Positions 17,440 through 26,967 of a stretch of 64,000 bases of DNA are shown piece after piece; the first letter of the stretch is position 1; each line of letters starts with the position of its first letter. A program made the translations under genes and the position numbers. Under the pieces are notes generated by a model. That model was not told where the DNA came from. It was given only the letters and a program-made list of their open reading frames with translations, and made no database searches. The DNA is taken from positions 1,426,001-1,490,000 of the forward strand of contig CP159477.1 of NCBI GenBank assembly GCA_042140185.1, read 5' to 3'. This DNA comes from JANSXG01 sp024743075. GTDB taxonomy: Bacteria; Planctomycetota; Phycisphaerae; Phycisphaerales; UBA1924.

Positions 17440-20400
17440 GCCTCGCCGCCTTTGGAGTTCGCAAGCCGGTCGTTGCGAACCTGGTGATGTTCGCCATCAT
17501 CGGTGCGGGCATCGTCTTCGGCCTTTCGCTGCGGCGCGAGTTCTTCCCGGAGTCGGAAGCCCGCCAGATCTCGATCACCGCGCCGTACCCGGGCGCCGCA
17601 CCGGATGAGGTCGAGCAGACACTCGCGGTCAAGATCGAAGACGCGGTCGCGGACCTCGACGACATTAAGGAACTGACCTCGTCGGTCTCCGAAGGCGTCG
17701 CGAGCATCACAATCGAGTTTCAGGATGGGATCGACATCGATGAGAAACTCTTCGAGGTCAAGCGCGAGATGGATGCGCTGCAGGACCTGCCCGAAGAGTC
17801 CGAACGCATCGTTGTCGACAAGTTCGAACCGAACCTTCCGGTCTGCGTGCTCTCGATCTTCGGTGATGCCGACGAACGCACCATGAAGAACGCGATCATC
17901 GAGATCCGTGACGATCTCGAACGCCTTCCGGGAATGGGTGACATAACGATCAGCGGGGTGCGCACCGATGAGGTGACGGTTGAGGTTCCCGAGTACAGTC
18001 TGCTTCAGTACGAGCTCAGCCTGCCCGACATCAGCGACGCGATCTCCCAGGCGATGCGGGAGCTCCCAGCCGGCTCTGTTCGCTCGAGTGAGATGAACAC
18101 GGCGATCCGCACAATCGGCGTGGACGACCGAATCGAGGACATCCGCAACATCATCGTGAAGGCGGGCAACGGCCAGGCCCTCCGCCTCGGCGACATTTCG
18201 ACCGTGACGAGTGGCTTCGCGGATGTCGACCTGCGTACCCGCCTGAACGGCGAGCCGAGTGTCTCTCTGACCGTTTTCAAAGTTGGAGAGCAGGACGCTG
18301 TTGAGATGGCGGACATGGTCAAGGCGTACAAACTCGGGCGCGAAGTCGCCGCGGGACGGGCCGAACCCATCACACTGACCCCGCTTGAGTTCCTTCGCAG
18401 CAAATTCCGGCGCCCGGCGACGAGACGCCCCCATCGGCACGAATCGAGGCGTACGAACTCGGGCTGTCCCGGACGACGCCGCCTCCCGGAGAACTCGCGA
18501 TCACCACCGACCTGGCGCGATTCATCGTGGGGCGCCTCGATCTGCTCACCCGGAACGCGTTGGCCGGCGGCGTCCTCGTTCTGCTGGTCCTGGTCCTGCT
18601 GCTCAATCTGCGAGTCGCGTTCTGGACTGCGATCGGCCTCGGTGTGTCACTGCTGGGCACGCTGGCCGCGATGTCGCTGCTCGGCTACACACTCAACCTG
18701 CTGACGATGTTCGGGCTGATCATCGTCGTCGGCCTGCTGGTCGACGACGCCATCGTGGTCGCCGAGAACATCACGCGCCGATTCGAGGAGGGCGACGACC
18801 CGGACACAGCCGCGGTTGACGGCACGAATCAGGTCAACTGGCCGGTCGTCGCGACGATCATCACGACCATCTGCGCGTTTCTGCCGCTCGCGCTGATCGA
18901 AGGTCAGATCGGCGATCTGCTCGGAGCGCTCCCAGTGGTTGTGGCTTGTGCGCTGCTCGTGAGTCTCATCGAAGCGCTGTTCATCCTGCCGGTGCACATG
19001 GCCCACAGCCTGCACAAGCACGGGCGACATTCGGAGGAAGCGGGTCGCGGTTTGCTGGCCAGAGCCGAGTTCACGGCGGACCGGTATCGGAACAAGTTCT
19101 TCAACGGCCTGCTGATCCCGCTCTACGGCAGCACCGTCCGCGTCCTGCTGAGAGCGCGCTATCTCACGCTGGCCGGCGCAGTCGGGGTGCTCATCCTCTG
19201 CTTTGGTCTCGTCGCGGGCGGAATCGTCGACGCGACGTTCCTCGAATCTTCCGATGCAGAGACGGTCAACATCGAAGTCCAGATGCCCATCGGAACCCCG
19301 ACAAGCCGCACGGATCAGGTCGTCACCCGAATCGAACGCGCCGCGGTCGCGCAGCCGGAGATCTCCGCGGTGTTCGCCCAGGTGGGTGCTGTCAGTTCCA
19401 TCGACGGCGGCAGCCTCGGCTCACAGCAATCGCACCTCGCGCAGGTCATTCTCGAACTGAAACCGGTTGAACAGCGGGACCGCTCCAGCCAGCAGGTCAT
19501 CAACGCTTTACGCGAGCAGATCGGTGAAGTTCCCGGTGTGAAGTCGCTGCGCATCGAAGAGGTCGCCGGCGGGCCCGGCGGACCGCCGATCACCCTGACG
19601 GTCGTTGGATCGGACCCAAACCGCATGGCTCCGGTCGTCGACACGATCAAACGCTACCTCGCCGAGTACGAGGGCGTCCGCGACATATCGGACAATTCCG
19701 ACTCCGGGCGGCGCGAGATCCAGATCTCGCTGAAAGACACCGGACGCGAGTTGGGGTTCACTCAGACGTTCCTCGGCCGCCAGATCCGAGGGGCGATCTT
19801 TGGCCTCGAGGCATACACCTTCGCCGGGGTTCGCGAGGATGTCGATGTCAGGGTGCTGCTTCCTGAGAAATCGCGCCGATCGCTCGCCGCTCTGGAAGAC
19901 CTCTACGTCTTCAGCCCGGCAGGAAATCCTGTCCCCTTGTCCGAGATCGCTGACCTGAACGAGACCGAAGGCTACGCAACAATCCGCCGATTGAATCGCG
20001 AACGCGCGATCAGCGTGACAGCAGAAGCAAACCGAGCGATCGTCAACCCGGAAGAACTCATCGCCGATCTGCGACCTCGGCTCACCGAACTGCAACGCGC
20101 AAACCCCGGCATCCGCATTCTGGAACGCGGTCGTCAGAAGGACAACGCCGAATCGCTGGCTTCGTTGCCCACGGGCATGCTCGTCGCGATCGGTCTGATT
20201 TACTTCACGCTCGCGTGGCTGTTCGGGAGCTACGTTCAGCCGTTCATCGTGCTCTCGGCCGTTCCGTTTGCAGCGATTGGCATGATCCTCGGCCACATGT
20301 TCCTCGGGTTCACGATGACGATCCTCTCGTTCATCGGATTCATCGCGCTCAGCGGCATCGTGGTCAACGACTCCCTGATCTACATGTCTTTCTACAATCG

Positions 20401-20755
20401 GCTCCGCGACGCGGGGCTGCACATTGAAGACGCGTGCGTGGAAACCGGCCGCGCCCGGCTCCGCGCGATCCTCCTCACCACGGTGACAACCGTGCTGGGC
20501 CTGCTCCCGCTCCTCCTCGAGCAGTCGTTCCAGGCCCGATTCCTGATTCCTATGGCGATCACCATCGCCGGCGGCCTGGTCTCAGCGACGCTGATTATCC
20601 TTGTCGTCCTGCCATGCCTGCTGATGATTTTCGACGACGCGAGACGCGCCGTGAGATGGGCCTGGACCGGCGGCGCGACGCCATTGACCCGCTCCGAGCC
20701 GACCGGCCACGGCATGGGAACGCTCACATCGAGGATCGACGACGCGGGTGTCTAA
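17436..20755 (+). CDS. RND family efflux permease, AcrB/HAE1-like (one frameshift)
   Basis: Inner-membrane proton-driven exporter of about 1106 residues after repair, the normal size for AcrB-type pumps. The start matches the family (GVRKPVVANLVMFAIIGAG, then REFFPESE and YPGAAPDEVEQ). The break lies near 18408-18418: the first frame drops out at LEFLRSKFRRP, and adding one base continues as GDETPPSARIEAYELG, then the helix block VLLVLVLLLNLRVAFWT, NLLTMFGLIIVVGLLVDDAIVV (the helix-4 region with its Asp pair), and in the second half FTMTILSFIGFIALSGIVVND. It forms a two-gene operon with the adaptor. No outer-membrane channel gene is adjacent. Substrate unknown. Confidence 0.9.
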
Positions 20756-20773
20756 CACTCTGAACGGAAGCCG

Positions 20774-22564
20774 ATGCCTGTGAAACAAACCGTTGCCGCC
20801 GTGCTCGCAATCGCTGTGTGGTCTGCAGCACCCGTCGCCAACGCGACGCCGTTCGGGATCCACGTTCGGACCGAAGCCCTTCACCCGACCGATCCAGCCG
20901 CGGACCAGTCCGTTCCTGGGTACGAAATTCGAACGCCGGCCGGGACCGTTCGCACACTCCCGTCGCTGAACCAAATCTCAGTCATCGCACACGGTGCCGA
21001 AGAACCGACGATCCTTGAGACGGGGATCCCGACAAGGTCACCGAGCGGCATTGCCTTCAGCGATGCATACGTCTGGGTCGCAGACACCGGGAACCGACGA
21101 ATCCTGCGATGGGACATACGCGAGGGGATTGTCGAGCCTGGCTCCGCGACCGCCTTGGAGACCCCTCCACTACTTCGCCCGGTCGGCCTCGCCAGCGACG
21201 GCGATCGGCTCTTCGTTGCGGACTCGTGGGCGGACCAGATTCTCGTGCTTGATGAGGACGGCAACCTCGAACGGACGATCGGACAACACGGGTACCAGCA
21301 GGGCTTCTTGTCCGGTCCCGTCGGACTGCTGCTGCGCGACGAACTGCTCTTCGTCGCGGATTCCCGCAACAGCCGCGTGCAGGCTTTCGATCCGGACAGC
21401 GGCGACTTCGTTTACGAGTGGGGTTTGCATGTGATCCGGCCTCACGAAGGCGCGGGCCGCCTCCACTACCCGACGAAGCTGTTGCCCTCTGACGACGGCG
21501 AGATGATCGGCGTCACCGAGCCATGGGAAGACCGCGTCCAGTGGTTCAGGCAAGCGGGACAAGACGAGACCGTCGCCGAACGCCTGCCGCTCGGTGCGGA
21601 CGACTTCGTCCATTTCGGCCCGGGGATCGATGTGTACGACCGGCTCTTCGCGATCACCGATCCGGACACACACACCGTGCGCATCTTCGACCTCAGCCTC
21701 GACACGCCCGTGCTCATCGGCGTGATCGGCGACTTCGGAAACCTCCCGTCTCAGTTCAGGCACCCGGCCGATGTCGCGTTTCTCCCGCCCGCAGAGGGGC
21801 GCCCGCTCCGACTCGCGGTCGCGGACCGAGGCAACGCGAAGATCGCGCTCTACTCGATCGACTGGTCTCCGAGTGAGCCGTTGCGATTCCGCCCGAAGCT
21901 CGCTTCCCTGCTCCGAACCCTTGACCTGCTCGCCTTGGGTGCCGATCGCGCTCATCCGATCGATGCCGTCGCGCTTGTGGCCGCTGCGAACGACACGGTG
22001 TGGGTCCTTGATGCCAACAACGACAGGCTCGTTCGCCTGAACAATCGCCTCCGAGGCGTCGCAAACTACGATCTGAGCGGAGATCCCACTCCTCGTCCGG
22101 CTCGCTTTGCAAGCGCCAGTCTCTCGCGAGATGGCAGCGTGATCGCGCTCGACACCGCAAACGCCCGTCTGGTCCACCTCACCGGTGACAAGCCGGCGAG
22201 CGTTCAACTCGATCCGGCGATGAAACTCCCCGCCGAGGCCCATTTCCGGGCGGGCGAGATCCTGATCGTCGACCAGGGATTGCACTCTGTCGTGCACTGC
22301 GACGCGTCCGGGAACGCTCGCACCTTCATCGGACGCGCGGGTCTCAAGGCCGGGGAGTTCTTCAAGCCCGCGGCAATCGCAGAATTATCCGACGGTCGGC
22401 TTCTGGTGGTGGACCGAGGCAACCATCGCGTGCAGATCTTCGACGCCGACTGGACACTTGCCATGGTGCACGGCCCTCGGCTCTACATCTCCGAGGCCCA
22501 ATCCGGTGGGCGTGCGGTCTCCAGCACGACTCCACCGAGGCAGCCCACGCCGAAAACGGACTAG
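20774..22564 (+). CDS. Exported NHL-repeat beta-propeller protein
   Basis: A 596-residue exported protein with a signal peptide (VAAVLAIAVWSAAPVANAT). Repeats of NHL type run through most of it: PSGIAFSDAYVWVADTGNRR, RPVGLASDGDRLFVADS, GPVGLLLRDELLFVADSRNSR, later LAVADRGNAKIAL and LLVVDRGNHRVQIFD. At least six blades can be counted, so one or two propellers are likely. The Ser/Thr/Pro tail is disordered. NHL propellers usually bind proteins or sugars; no catalytic motif is visible. ATG 20774 has GGAAG upstream, 18 bp after the RND gene, so it may belong to the same transcript. I cannot assign a pathway. Confidence 0.83.
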   Translation: MPVKQTVAAVLAIAVWSAAPVANATPFGIHVRTEALHPTDPAADQSVPGYEIRTPAGTVRTLPSLNQISVIAHGAEEPTILETGIPTRSPSGIAFSDAYVWVADTGNRRILRWDIREGIVEPGSATALETPPLLRPVGLASDGDRLFVADSWADQILVLDEDGNLERTIGQHGYQQGFLSGPVGLLLRDELLFVADSRNSRVQAFDPDSGDFVYEWGLHVIRPHEGAGRLHYPTKLLPSDDGEMIGVTEPWEDRVQWFRQAGQDETVAERLPLGADDFVHFGPGIDVYDRLFAITDPDTHTVRIFDLSLDTPVLIGVIGDFGNLPSQFRHPADVAFLPPAEGRPLRLAVADRGNAKIALYSIDWSPSEPLRFRPKLASLLRTLDLLALGADRAHPIDAVALVAAANDTVWVLDANNDRLVRLNNRLRGVANYDLSGDPTPRPARFASASLSRDGSVIALDTANARLVHLTGDKPASVQLDPAMKLPAEAHFRAGEILIVDQGLHSVVHCDASGNARTFIGRAGLKAGEFFKPAAIAELSDGRLLVVDRGNHRVQIFDADWTLAMVHGPRLYISEAQSGGRAVSSTTPPRQPTPKTD

Positions 22565-22593
22565 CGGTTCCGGATCTCGCGATCCGGTGCTAG
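22561..22593 (+). other. Long imperfect hairpin between NHL and YtkA-like genes
   Basis: CTAGC pairs with GCTAG and CCGGATC with GATCCGG around a TCGC loop, with a small internal bulge, giving 12 paired positions. It starts at the NHL stop codon and ends in the -10-like hexamer of the next gene. No T run follows, so it is not a classical terminator; it could be a processing or stability element. Confidence 0.4.
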
Positions 22594-22596
22594 GAT
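22591..22596 (+). promoter_or_regulatory. -10-like hexamer TAGGAT, 6 nt before GTG 22603
   Basis: TAGGAT is followed by 6 nt and then the GTG of the YtkA-like lipoprotein, with no Shine-Dalgarno. This fits a leaderless transcript starting at the GTG. Confidence 0.35.
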
Positions 22597-22602
22597 CAAA
22601 CC

Positions 22603-23139
22603 GTGCATCTCGATTCACCCACATCTCGCTCAAGGGCTGGCGCGCTCGTCGCGGTCGGAGTCGGACTGAGCATCCTCCTCTCCTGCGACGATGCGACATC
22701 GACCCGCGCAACCGGTTACGAATCGGTCTCCGCGACGCAGTCGGTAGAGAGAGACGCGTCCGCGGAGCCGGGCGAATACTGCGGTGACCCAGCGATCGAT
22801 TCCACAATCCGAACAAGCACGAGCGCCTCGGGTGATTTCACCGTGACTCTGACCCGCTTGCCCGCATCCGTCGGCTCAAACGAGCTGGTAGCCTTCGGCG
22901 TGAAAGTAGACGCCGCTGTCGGCATTCATACCGAATATCTGGACATCCTGGTCGATGCCGGAATGCCGCAACACGGTCACGGAATGTCGGTTCGGCCGGT
23001 GCACCGGTCGGGCGTTGCCGATGGCGAGTTCGAAGTCGATGGCATGCTGTTTCATATGCCCGGAGCATGGGAACTGTATGTCGATGTGGTCGATGGTCCG
23101 TACACCGAGCGGGTGACGTTTCATGTTCTGGCTCGGTGA
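22603..23139 (+). CDS. YtkA-like domain lipoprotein
   Basis: A 178-residue lipoprotein: the N-terminal hydrophobic stretch ends in the lipobox ILLSC. The C-terminal ~100 residues match the YtkA-like fold seen near respiratory and copper-related genes: VTLTRLPASVGSNELVAFGV, DAGMPQHGHGMSVRP (Met/His-rich), DGMLFHMPGAWELYVDV. The Met and His residues could bind copper or interact with a heme partner (inference). It starts with GTG. Its end overlaps the start of the di-heme peroxidase gene by 17 bp, so the two should act together outside the inner membrane. Confidence 0.75.
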   Translation: MHLDSPTSRSRAGALVAVGVGLSILLSCDDATSTRATGYESVSATQSVERDASAEPGEYCGDPAIDSTIRTSTSASGDFTVTLTRLPASVGSNELVAFGVKVDAAVGIHTEYLDILVDAGMPQHGHGMSVRPVHRSGVADGEFEVDGMLFHMPGAWELYVDVVDGPYTERVTFHVLAR

Positions 23140-24502
23140 CCCCCGCGCCGTGGCTTCGCGGACCTTTGTGGCTCACGTGTTGATCGCGTTCGCGACCGCG
23201 GCGGCGCTTTCCGGCTGCGAGAGGCTGGACTCTGCCCCTGTTGCCGATGACTCCGACTTGGGCGTGCTTCATGTATCCGGCGATGTCGCAGAAGTGCTTC
23301 GCGGGCTCGATCTCCCGACCAACAGCGCGACTGACTCGACGAATCGATTCTTCGCGAACGCCGATGCGGCGCACTTCGGTCAGTATCTGTTCTTCGAAGC
23401 GTCCTTCTCGGCGAGCGGCACGACGAGCTGCGCCACATGTCACCAACCGTCGCGCATGTTTACGGATGGTCGTCCGGTGGGACAGGCCGAAGGGACAGGA
23501 ACCCGCAACACACCGAGCATCCTCAACACGGCTCACTTCCCGTGGCTGAACTGGGACGGAAGCGCGGACACGCTCTGGATGCAGGCGATGCGCCCCTTCG
23601 AGGCCGCGCACGAACTCGACTCAACCCGTACGACAATCGCCAAACTCATCGGAACGCGGGAAGACCTTCGACTGGGCTACGAATCCGTGTTCGGCGCGCT
23701 GCCGGACTCCGGTGTCTTCAACAGGTTGCCAGACCGCGCCATGCCGGGAATGGCCGCTTGGGACGAGATGTCCGAAGCCCAGCGTGAACTCGTCGACGGT
23801 GTCTTCGTGAACATCTGCAAGGCGATCGCTTCCTACGAGCGAATCTTGGTCTCGCGGGACGCGCCCTTCGATCGCTTCGCCCGAGCGGTATCAACCGGAG
23901 GTCTCGCAGACTGGGCGACTGCCGGGAACCCCGGCTTCGGAAAAACGGAACTGGAGGGATTTCGTCTCTTCGCCACGGAGATGGACTGCATCGCCTGCCA
24001 CGCTGGCCCCTACTTCTCGGACTTTGCCTTCCATAGCGTGCGAGTTCCGCCGCGCGGCGGCGGTGCCCCGTTCGATGCCGCCCGTTTCGAAGGACTCAAA
24101 GCCCTTATATCGAGCCCAATGAACGCGGCCGGTCCGCACAGCGATGACCGGCAGTCCAGCCGCGCCCGCCGCATCGAGTTCCTCCAAAACCCTTCAAGCA
24201 ACTGGGGAAGGTTCCGAACCCCCTCACTCCGAAATGTGGACCTGACGCCTCCGTACATGCACGCCGGTCAGTTCGACACACTCGATGCCGTGCTCCACCA
24301 CTACTCGACGTTTGATGGAGCGCTGCCCCCTGATCACCACGACGCGCAGGAGCGTCTGCTTCGCCCGCTCGACCTCTCCGACGAGGAAAAGGCCGCGATC
24401 CTCGCGTTCCTCCGCTCGCTCTCCGCTCCGCCCCTCGCTCCAGAGTTACTCGAAAAACCGGCTTCCGCGATCCGTGGCGGTAAGGCCAAAACCGGGCTTT
24501 GA
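23123..24502 (+). CDS. Di-heme cytochrome c peroxidase / MauG-family protein
   Basis: A 459-residue exported c-type cytochrome. Two CxxCH heme sites are visible: CATCH at residues 103-107 and CIACH at 289-293, the pattern of the CCP/MauG family. Other family marks are HFGQYLFFEASFS, GTGTRNTPSILN, WDGSADTLWMQAMRPFE, and near the end RTPSLRNVDLTPPYMHAGQF. The N-terminus has a lipoprotein-like signal ending LSGC; the start could be later, at in-frame GTGs near 23168-23177. Members reduce hydrogen peroxide or oxidise protein partners. The overlapping YtkA-like lipoprotein gene is the likely functional partner. Confidence 0.88.
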   Translation: MFWLGDPRAVASRTFVAHVLIAFATAAALSGCERLDSAPVADDSDLGVLHVSGDVAEVLRGLDLPTNSATDSTNRFFANADAAHFGQYLFFEASFSASGTTSCATCHQPSRMFTDGRPVGQAEGTGTRNTPSILNTAHFPWLNWDGSADTLWMQAMRPFEAAHELDSTRTTIAKLIGTREDLRLGYESVFGALPDSGVFNRLPDRAMPGMAAWDEMSEAQRELVDGVFVNICKAIASYERILVSRDAPFDRFARAVSTGGLADWATAGNPGFGKTELEGFRLFATEMDCIACHAGPYFSDFAFHSVRVPPRGGGAPFDAARFEGLKALISSPMNAAGPHSDDRQSSRARRIEFLQNPSSNWGRFRTPSLRNVDLTPPYMHAGQFDTLDAVLHHYSTFDGALPPDHHDAQERLLRPLDLSDEEKAAILAFLRSLSAPPLAPELLEKPASAIRGGKAKTGL

Positions 24503-24583
24503 CCGGGTTCCGTGTGGCGGACCGCGTTGGCAGCAGTAGAGTCTGAGTGAAAGAACTCCTCCACTATTCGGAGATCCACAGGC

Positions 24584-26884
24584 GTGTTGAAGAAACTGAA
24601 TCTTGCTTTGCTTGGTCCGATCGCCGTCCTCACGGGCCTCGCTTCGGCCCCGCACGAGGCCTCGGCCCACCCGGATGACCCGAAGATCCTGGACCAGTTG
24701 CCTCCTGTGATCGCCGAGCCGTATCGGAAGGCGGACGCAAGCCGTGGAGCACCGGAGTTCGACTCTCTTGATGTCGATCTCCTGAGTTGGCTGCCGGTCA
24801 ACACCTTCGGCCTCGGATCGGACGGTGCCGCCGACATATGGGGCTACACCTCCCCCGGCGGTCGCGAATACGCCCTGATAACGCTCTCGAACGGTTTGTC
24901 CTTCGTCGATGTCACCGAGCCGACCAACGCCCAGATCGTCGCGACCTTCAGCGGGCCGGACAGCCTGTGGCAGGACGTCAAGATCTACGGACACCATGCC
25001 TACGCGGTCAGCGAAGGCGGCCAGGGCATCCGTGTCTACAACATGGAAAATATCGACAGCGGCCAAGTCGCATTCGAAGGCACGGTCACCTCCGGAGGCT
25101 CGACCGCCACGCACAACGTCGCGATCGACACCGATTCCGGTTTTCTCTACCGCACCGGTGGCAGCAACAACGGCCTCCGAATCTACTCGCTCGACAACCC
25201 ATCGTCGCCACAACTCGTCGGCGAGTGGCAAGATCGGTATGTGCACGATGCTCAGATCCGAGCCTTCGATACCGTGAACATCGGGGGCCAGATCGGATTC
25301 TTCCGCCAGATCGCCTTCTGCTGCTCAGGGTTCAACGGCGGCTCGGTCGACACCGGACTGACCATCGTGGACGTGACCAACAAGTCCAACCCCGTCGTGC
25401 TGAGCCAGACCGCGTACTCGTCTCGCGCCTACTCTCATCAGGCGTGGCTCAGCGAGGATGGCCAAACGCTCTTCCTCAACGACGAACTCGACGAACAGAA
25501 CTTTGGTTCGCCAACGACAACACGCGTCTTCGATGTGTCGGATCTCGCCAACCCGGTAGAGATCACGACCTTCACGAACGGCAAGTCAGCGATCGATCAC
25601 AACCTGTACGTGAAGAACGGCATCATGTACGCCGCCAACTATCGGTCGGGGCTTCGGATCTTCGACGTTTCGGACCCGATGAACGCTGAGGAGATCGCCT
25701 TCTTCGACACGTTCCCCGACTCCGACTCGCCGAACTTCAACGGGGCGTGGAGCGTGTACCCCTTCTTCGACTCCGGGACGATCATCGTCAGCGACATCGA
25801 GCGAGGGCTCTTCGTGCTCCGCTACAACCAGGCGCAACTCGAACTCGAACTCGCCGGCGGAGATTCCTCCACGGTTCTCCCTTCCGGCGAGACGATCGAT
25901 GTCGCGATCTCCGAAGTCAACGGCGGCGAGCTCGTGGCTGAAAGCCCCACCCTGATCCTCGATCGCGGCAACGGGCCAGAATCCTTCCCGATGAGCCCGA
26001 TCGGATCGGGTGTGTACCGTGCTTCGTTCCCGGATCTGGAGTGCCTTTCCACCGTGGAGTACTACTTCGAGGCCACGGCCGTCAACGGATCGACCGCTAC
26101 CCTGCCCAGGACCGCGACAACTTCCGGTGGCTTCGTCGCGACCGTGGCGACCGAACAGGTCCTCGCCATCGACGACACGTTTGATCTCGACACCGGCTGG
26201 ATCTCCGGAGCGCCCGATGACGACGCGACGAGCGGTTTCTGGGAGCGCGTCGATCCGGTCGGTACCACGGCACAACCCGGAGACGCGCTGTTCGGTCAGT
26301 TCTGTTTCGTCACGGGCCAACACCCGGCGGGCTCCTCAGGCGCGGGCGCGAACGATGTGGACAACGGTCAAACCACACTGATCTCCCGAGCCATCGACCT
26401 TACCGCCGATGCAAACGCTCGATACGAGATCTCCTATTGGCGATGGTTCTCCAACTCGGCCGGCGCAGGTCCGAACACAGACCCCTTCGTGGTCGATATC
26501 TCGAGCGACGGAGGCCAATCCTGGGTCAACGTTGAGATTGTTGCTCCGAATTCCCCCGAGTCGGACGGTGGCTGGTACCAGCACTCGTTCGATCCCGACG
26601 AGTTCATCGCCCGCTCGTCGGACGTCCTGCTCCGATTCATCGCTTCCGACTCGGATCCGCAGTCGCTCGTCGAAGCCGCAATCGACGGCTTCCGGGTCTC
26701 GTACTTTGCCTGCGACGATCCATCGATCCCCGGTGACGCCAACGGCGACGGCCTGGTCGATCTCGCCGACCTGAACATGGTCTTAGCGAACTTCGGCCAG
26801 ACGACCGACATCGGGGATGTGACCGGTGACGGAGCCGTGGACCTCGGCGACCTCAACTTGGTACTCGCCGAATTCGGCGCCTGA
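24584..26884 (+). CDS. Secreted choice-of-anchor-B protein with dockerin-like C-terminus
   Basis: A 766-residue exported protein. The signal peptide ends near HEASAHP. Residues ~60-415 are a beta-propeller-like domain of the choice-of-anchor B type, recognised by SNGLSFVDVTEPTNAQIVAT, the HNVAIDTDSGFLYR segment, the FFRQIAFCCSGFNG stretch, and IDHNLYVKNGIMYAANYRSG. Residues ~415-700 are beta-sandwich-like modules (one resembles a lectin/jelly-roll domain). The last ~50 residues hold two EF-hand/dockerin-like repeats, GDANGDGLVDLADLNMVLAN and GDVTGDGAVDLGDLNLVLAE, which probably bind calcium and may serve surface display. GTG start with GGAG 10 nt upstream. Confidence 0.85.
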   Translation: MLKKLNLALLGPIAVLTGLASAPHEASAHPDDPKILDQLPPVIAEPYRKADASRGAPEFDSLDVDLLSWLPVNTFGLGSDGAADIWGYTSPGGREYALITLSNGLSFVDVTEPTNAQIVATFSGPDSLWQDVKIYGHHAYAVSEGGQGIRVYNMENIDSGQVAFEGTVTSGGSTATHNVAIDTDSGFLYRTGGSNNGLRIYSLDNPSSPQLVGEWQDRYVHDAQIRAFDTVNIGGQIGFFRQIAFCCSGFNGGSVDTGLTIVDVTNKSNPVVLSQTAYSSRAYSHQAWLSEDGQTLFLNDELDEQNFGSPTTTRVFDVSDLANPVEITTFTNGKSAIDHNLYVKNGIMYAANYRSGLRIFDVSDPMNAEEIAFFDTFPDSDSPNFNGAWSVYPFFDSGTIIVSDIERGLFVLRYNQAQLELELAGGDSSTVLPSGETIDVAISEVNGGELVAESPTLILDRGNGPESFPMSPIGSGVYRASFPDLECLSTVEYYFEATAVNGSTATLPRTATTSGGFVATVATEQVLAIDDTFDLDTGWISGAPDDDATSGFWERVDPVGTTAQPGDALFGQFCFVTGQHPAGSSGAGANDVDNGQTTLISRAIDLTADANARYEISYWRWFSNSAGAGPNTDPFVVDISSDGGQSWVNVEIVAPNSPESDGGWYQHSFDPDEFIARSSDVLLRFIASDSDPQSLVEAAIDGFRVSYFACDDPSIPGDANGDGLVDLADLNMVLANFGQTTDIGDVTGDGAVDLGDLNLVLAEFGA

Positions 26885-26910
26885 CCCGCAGCTCGTCCCG
26901 AACAAACGAG

Positions 26911-26944
26911 AACGCCGGCCGGAGTGCTCCGGTCGGCGTTTTTC
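26911..26944 (+). terminator. Terminator between the choice-of-anchor-B gene and carB
   Basis: A 14-bp stem (26911-26924 with 26927-26940, one G-T pair) is followed by TTTTC on the plus strand. It ends the upstream transcript. The minus side has only a weak T-rich run, so use for carB is less sure. Confidence 0.8.
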
Positions 26945-26967
26945 ATGACCAGAACCGAATCGATCGC

